From assembly GCA_951217055.1 (NCBI GenBank), contig OX578285.1, positions 60,733,102-60,797,101 on the forward strand: 64,000 nt of DNA, given 5' to 3'. The stretch's first letter is position 1; each line of letters begins with the position of its first letter. Source of the DNA: Gerris lacustris. Lineage: Eukaryota; Arthropoda; Insecta; Hemiptera; Gerridae. Shown here in pieces: positions 61,608 to 64,000 of the stretch. The notes under the pieces were generated by a model. That model was given only the letters and a program-made list of their open reading frames with translations, did not search any database and had not been told where the DNA came from. The translations under genes were made by a program, and so were the position numbers.

Positions 61608-62311
61608 GTCTGAAACAAAAAATAAATAAAATAGATTAAATTTGAGAAGTATACAATAGTAACAATAGTAAAAATAACTGAACTAAAGCCTGAAAAAGGC
61701 AGAACTGAAAATTAGTGTAAGAGATTTGGCAAGATAATTTTATAAAGACAATTTTCTCTAGATACGCAATTGTGGTGGATATCCATTGTAAAGAAAGTAC
61801 CAACAAGGACTACTGATAGTTGTTTAATGTCTTACTTATTTTCGGAGATGATAAGATATGGAGAATTATAAACAAGTAAAATGTAGTCTGAGCCAAAAAG
61901 AAACTTTTTCCGTGGTAGGCTGTGAAATAGTAACTTTAGAGCCTAAAAGACATAGCTAAAATCCATTTTTCATTACGTGGACTTAAAAAATCTTTTCATT
62001 ACTCCTAGCTGTAAAGAAAAAATCTTTTACGTCCTAGGAACTAAAAGATTTTTTATGTCCGGCGGGTAGTTGTCAAAACTTCCGTTAGTACCGCTGCAGT
62101 CTTTGTAGAAATGCTTCTAGTACGATTAAAATCCGCTAGATGTCAATGCGTTTTATTTATCTTTTCTTATAGTGTAACCTCTTTTTAAGGTTTCTTTTTT
62201 TAAGTCTTAAGTATGTACTAATATTTGTTATTATTATATATTGATTAGTGATTAATATTTAATGTTTTTTCATTGTCTGCTACCTCGGAAAAAATAGCAT
62301 ATGCTACGCGA

Positions 62312-62409
62312 CTGTGAAGTGTTTTTTCTTTACCTTGGCAATATTTACTGTCTCGCTTCGCTCGACAGTAAATGTAATTGCCGCGGTAAAGAAAAAACTC
62401 ACTTCACAG
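62312..62409. mobile_element. 98-bp hairpin, MITE-like
   Basis: CTGTGAAGTG-TTTTTTCTTTACC on the left pairs with GGTAAAGAAAAAACTCACTTCACAG on the right (listed in parts). The loop reads CTCGCTTCGCTCGA, itself palindromic. Similar AAAGAAGAG/GGTAAAG text occurs in the hairpin at 43674. Confidence 0.6.
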
Positions 62410-62825
62410 CCTAGTAACATAATATACTATTTCTCGCTTAAACGTGATCTAACAGAATATGTCATGGTTCAATATAGTTTAAAAATAATTATTGTAAAAC
62501 AAAGTACAAGAATTTAAAATCATACACAATAACACAGTTAAAAGAGGTTAAATTTTGTCCGATCTTTTTCAGGAGCTTTAACTAAGTATTTTTGCAATGA
62601 TATTACAATATTGATTACCACTACTTCATTATGTTCACCTTGAATTAAACAAGCATCATTAAAATTAAGTCTTATATAAAGAATACACTTAAGCTATCAT
62701 GAATAAGTGCCAGTTAAAATTGTTGAGCTAAGTGTGATGTGTGATTAATAAATTGGCACTTAGACTTAAGATCAAATGTTTTTTGGAAAAGAGTAACTTT
62801 ATTAACATTTATTTTATTTTTCATG

Positions 62826-63062
62826 ACTAGTAGTAGTAGTAAAGTCCTACTACTAGTACTAGATGGGTAGGACAAACCACTAGTTCAAACCTAGCAATTA
62901 GGCCATCTTTTAGGCCCATATTATTAGCCCTGTGGTAGAGAATTCCAGCCACTTACTTCACACATCATACCTCTGTATATTGTACCGCCAAAGTGAGTAT
63001 GGTGTGATCATTAGCGGACCATATAAATCAGAGCATCACGAGGGATCGAACCCACGGCCTCT
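62826..63062 (-). mobile_element. SINE copy, TAG-tail family (head truncated)
   Basis: TAGTAGTAGTAAAGTCC tail, GGTAGGACAAACCACTAGTT, GAGTATGGTGTGATCATT and a box B-like GGGATCGAACCCACG (minus). The head is interrupted at about 63062 by the next copy's tail. Confidence 0.85.
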
Positions 63063-63073
63063 TTTGCATGGCT

Positions 63074-63075
63074 AT

Positions 63076-63137
<62 letters not shown>

Positions 63138-63420
63138 AAGTCCTAGTACTAGTACTAGATGGGTAGGACAAACCACTTGTTCGAACCTAGCAATTGGGCC
63201 CATTTTACTATCCCCATGGTAGAGAGTTCCAGCCACTTCACACATCATGCCTCTGTACATCGTACCGGCGAAGCGAGTATGGTGTAATCATTAGTGAGCC
63301 ATATAAATCAGAGCATCACGGCGAAGGATCGAACCCACGACCTCATGCCACCCTTGATTCATTGATGGCTGAGCACAAGTGGTAAGTAATTAAATCCACA
63401 CAGTCCCACGCCGGCTCTAA
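63074..63420 (-). mobile_element. SINE copy, TAG-tail family, with long TAG microsatellite tail
   Basis: About 21 TAG units (63074-63137) form the 3' tail of this minus-strand copy. The body runs through GGTAGGACAAACCACTTGTT and GCGAGTATGGTGTAATCATT to the head, with GGATCGAACCCACGACC and a GCCGGCTCT-type end near 63417. It sits directly in the head of the copy at 62826, with no more than 12 bp between. Confidence 0.88.
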
Positions 63421-64000
63421 GACCTCATGACTAAGTCCTCTCATAATTATATGTAAATCCTTTAATTAAACTAAACATACTTCAGACAAGTAATTAAATT
63501 TCATTTTTACTCACATCGAATTATGCTTCTGATAAAAGACATTTTATTACTCTTTGAAAAAAAAAATGTTTTAAAGGATAACTAAAGCTTTAAAACACAA
63601 ATTTAAATAATTTTTATTAATCCATCCCAACAATATGCCTTTATTATTAAAAATGACAATGATCATTTGTAATCGATCTTTAAAAATTATTCAGATGATC
63701 TTAAAATTATCATCAGAATTTAAATTATTAAACGAATACAATAAGAAATAAAAATAAAGTTAAGTATACATTGCACTTGACTAACATATTAATTACTAAA
63801 AGATTGACTCAAGGTAATTTTAAAAGTGGAAGTGCGATAACTAATTCTATGGGTAATTCAGATACTATTTAATATATTATTACTTTCTTGATACAAACTA
63901 ACATTATTAATCAATTAAAGAAAAACAAACAATCATCTGATAAAAACACTGACACGAATGAAACAAAGAGTAAACGGCATGTTAGCAAATGGCCGGCTAA
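63421..64000. other. AT-rich DNA at the window end
   Basis: No element or coding exon recognised. A possible Mfe2 untranslated first exon (about 63880-63950, minus) is described separately. Confidence 0.4.

Larger units (their letters stand above)
61608..63960 (-). promoter_or_regulatory. Probable Mfe2 5' UTR intron and tentative first exon near 63950
   Basis: The acceptor-like CAG two bases before the Mfe2 ATG implies an upstream untranslated exon. A candidate is about 63950 to 63880 on the minus strand: it has an initiator-like TCAGTG at its start and an AAAGTAATA donor-like site near its end, close to the window edge. If right, the first intron (about 2.3 kb) contains the SINE copies at 62826-63420 and the hairpin at 62312. 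Weakly supported. Confidence 0.25.

Overview
The window is animal nuclear DNA, almost certainly from an insect. It is strongly AT-rich, with spliceosomal introns (GT/AG, mostly 70 bp to a few kb), and is crowded with short mobile elements and AT microsatellites. There is no bacterial-style gene packing, no CRISPR array and no rRNA. The insect order cannot be fixed from sequence alone.

Two convergent host genes dominate. On the plus strand, 29 coding exons between 12140 and 36680 give one uninterrupted frame of 1621 codons. It encodes a thioester-containing/alpha-2-macroglobulin family protein with an LDL-receptor class A module in the middle and a C-terminal membrane segment, the layout of insect Mcr (macroglobulin complement-related). 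On the minus strand, 17 coding exons between 61607 and 43417 give 717 codons encoding the peroxisomal multifunctional enzyme type 2 (HSD17B4/Mfe2): 3-hydroxyacyl-CoA dehydrogenase, enoyl-CoA hydratase 2 and an SCP2 domain. I derived every exon junction by hand from splice sites and reading phase. The phases agree throughout, but no transcript was available. The two gene products have no known functional link.

Layout: 1-12139 is gene-free upstream DNA made of repeats (SINE copies, a 1.48-kb hAT-like element, AT microsatellites, tandem units). 12140-36680 is Mcr, with introns holding MITEs, SINEs, two LINE fragments and a repeat carrying a small conserved ORF. 36681-43416 is the intergenic space between the two 3' ends, holding a palindromic mariner derivative, a SINE with a target-site duplication and a pogo/Tigger element. 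43417-61607 is Mfe2, whose third intron carries a very young internally deleted gypsy-like LTR retrotransposon (54689-59098). 61608-64000 is the probable 5' region of Mfe2, with more SINE copies.

The most notable observations are: a family of five hAT-like MITEs with 8-bp target duplications in introns of both genes; an LTR element with near-identical LTRs whose internal deletion fuses a gag-position coiled coil in frame to the end of an integrase; a SINE family with a TAG-repeat tail; head-to-head tRNA-like palindromes; the altered thioester motif (DCAEQ) in Mcr; and an atypical C-terminal PKI in Mfe2.
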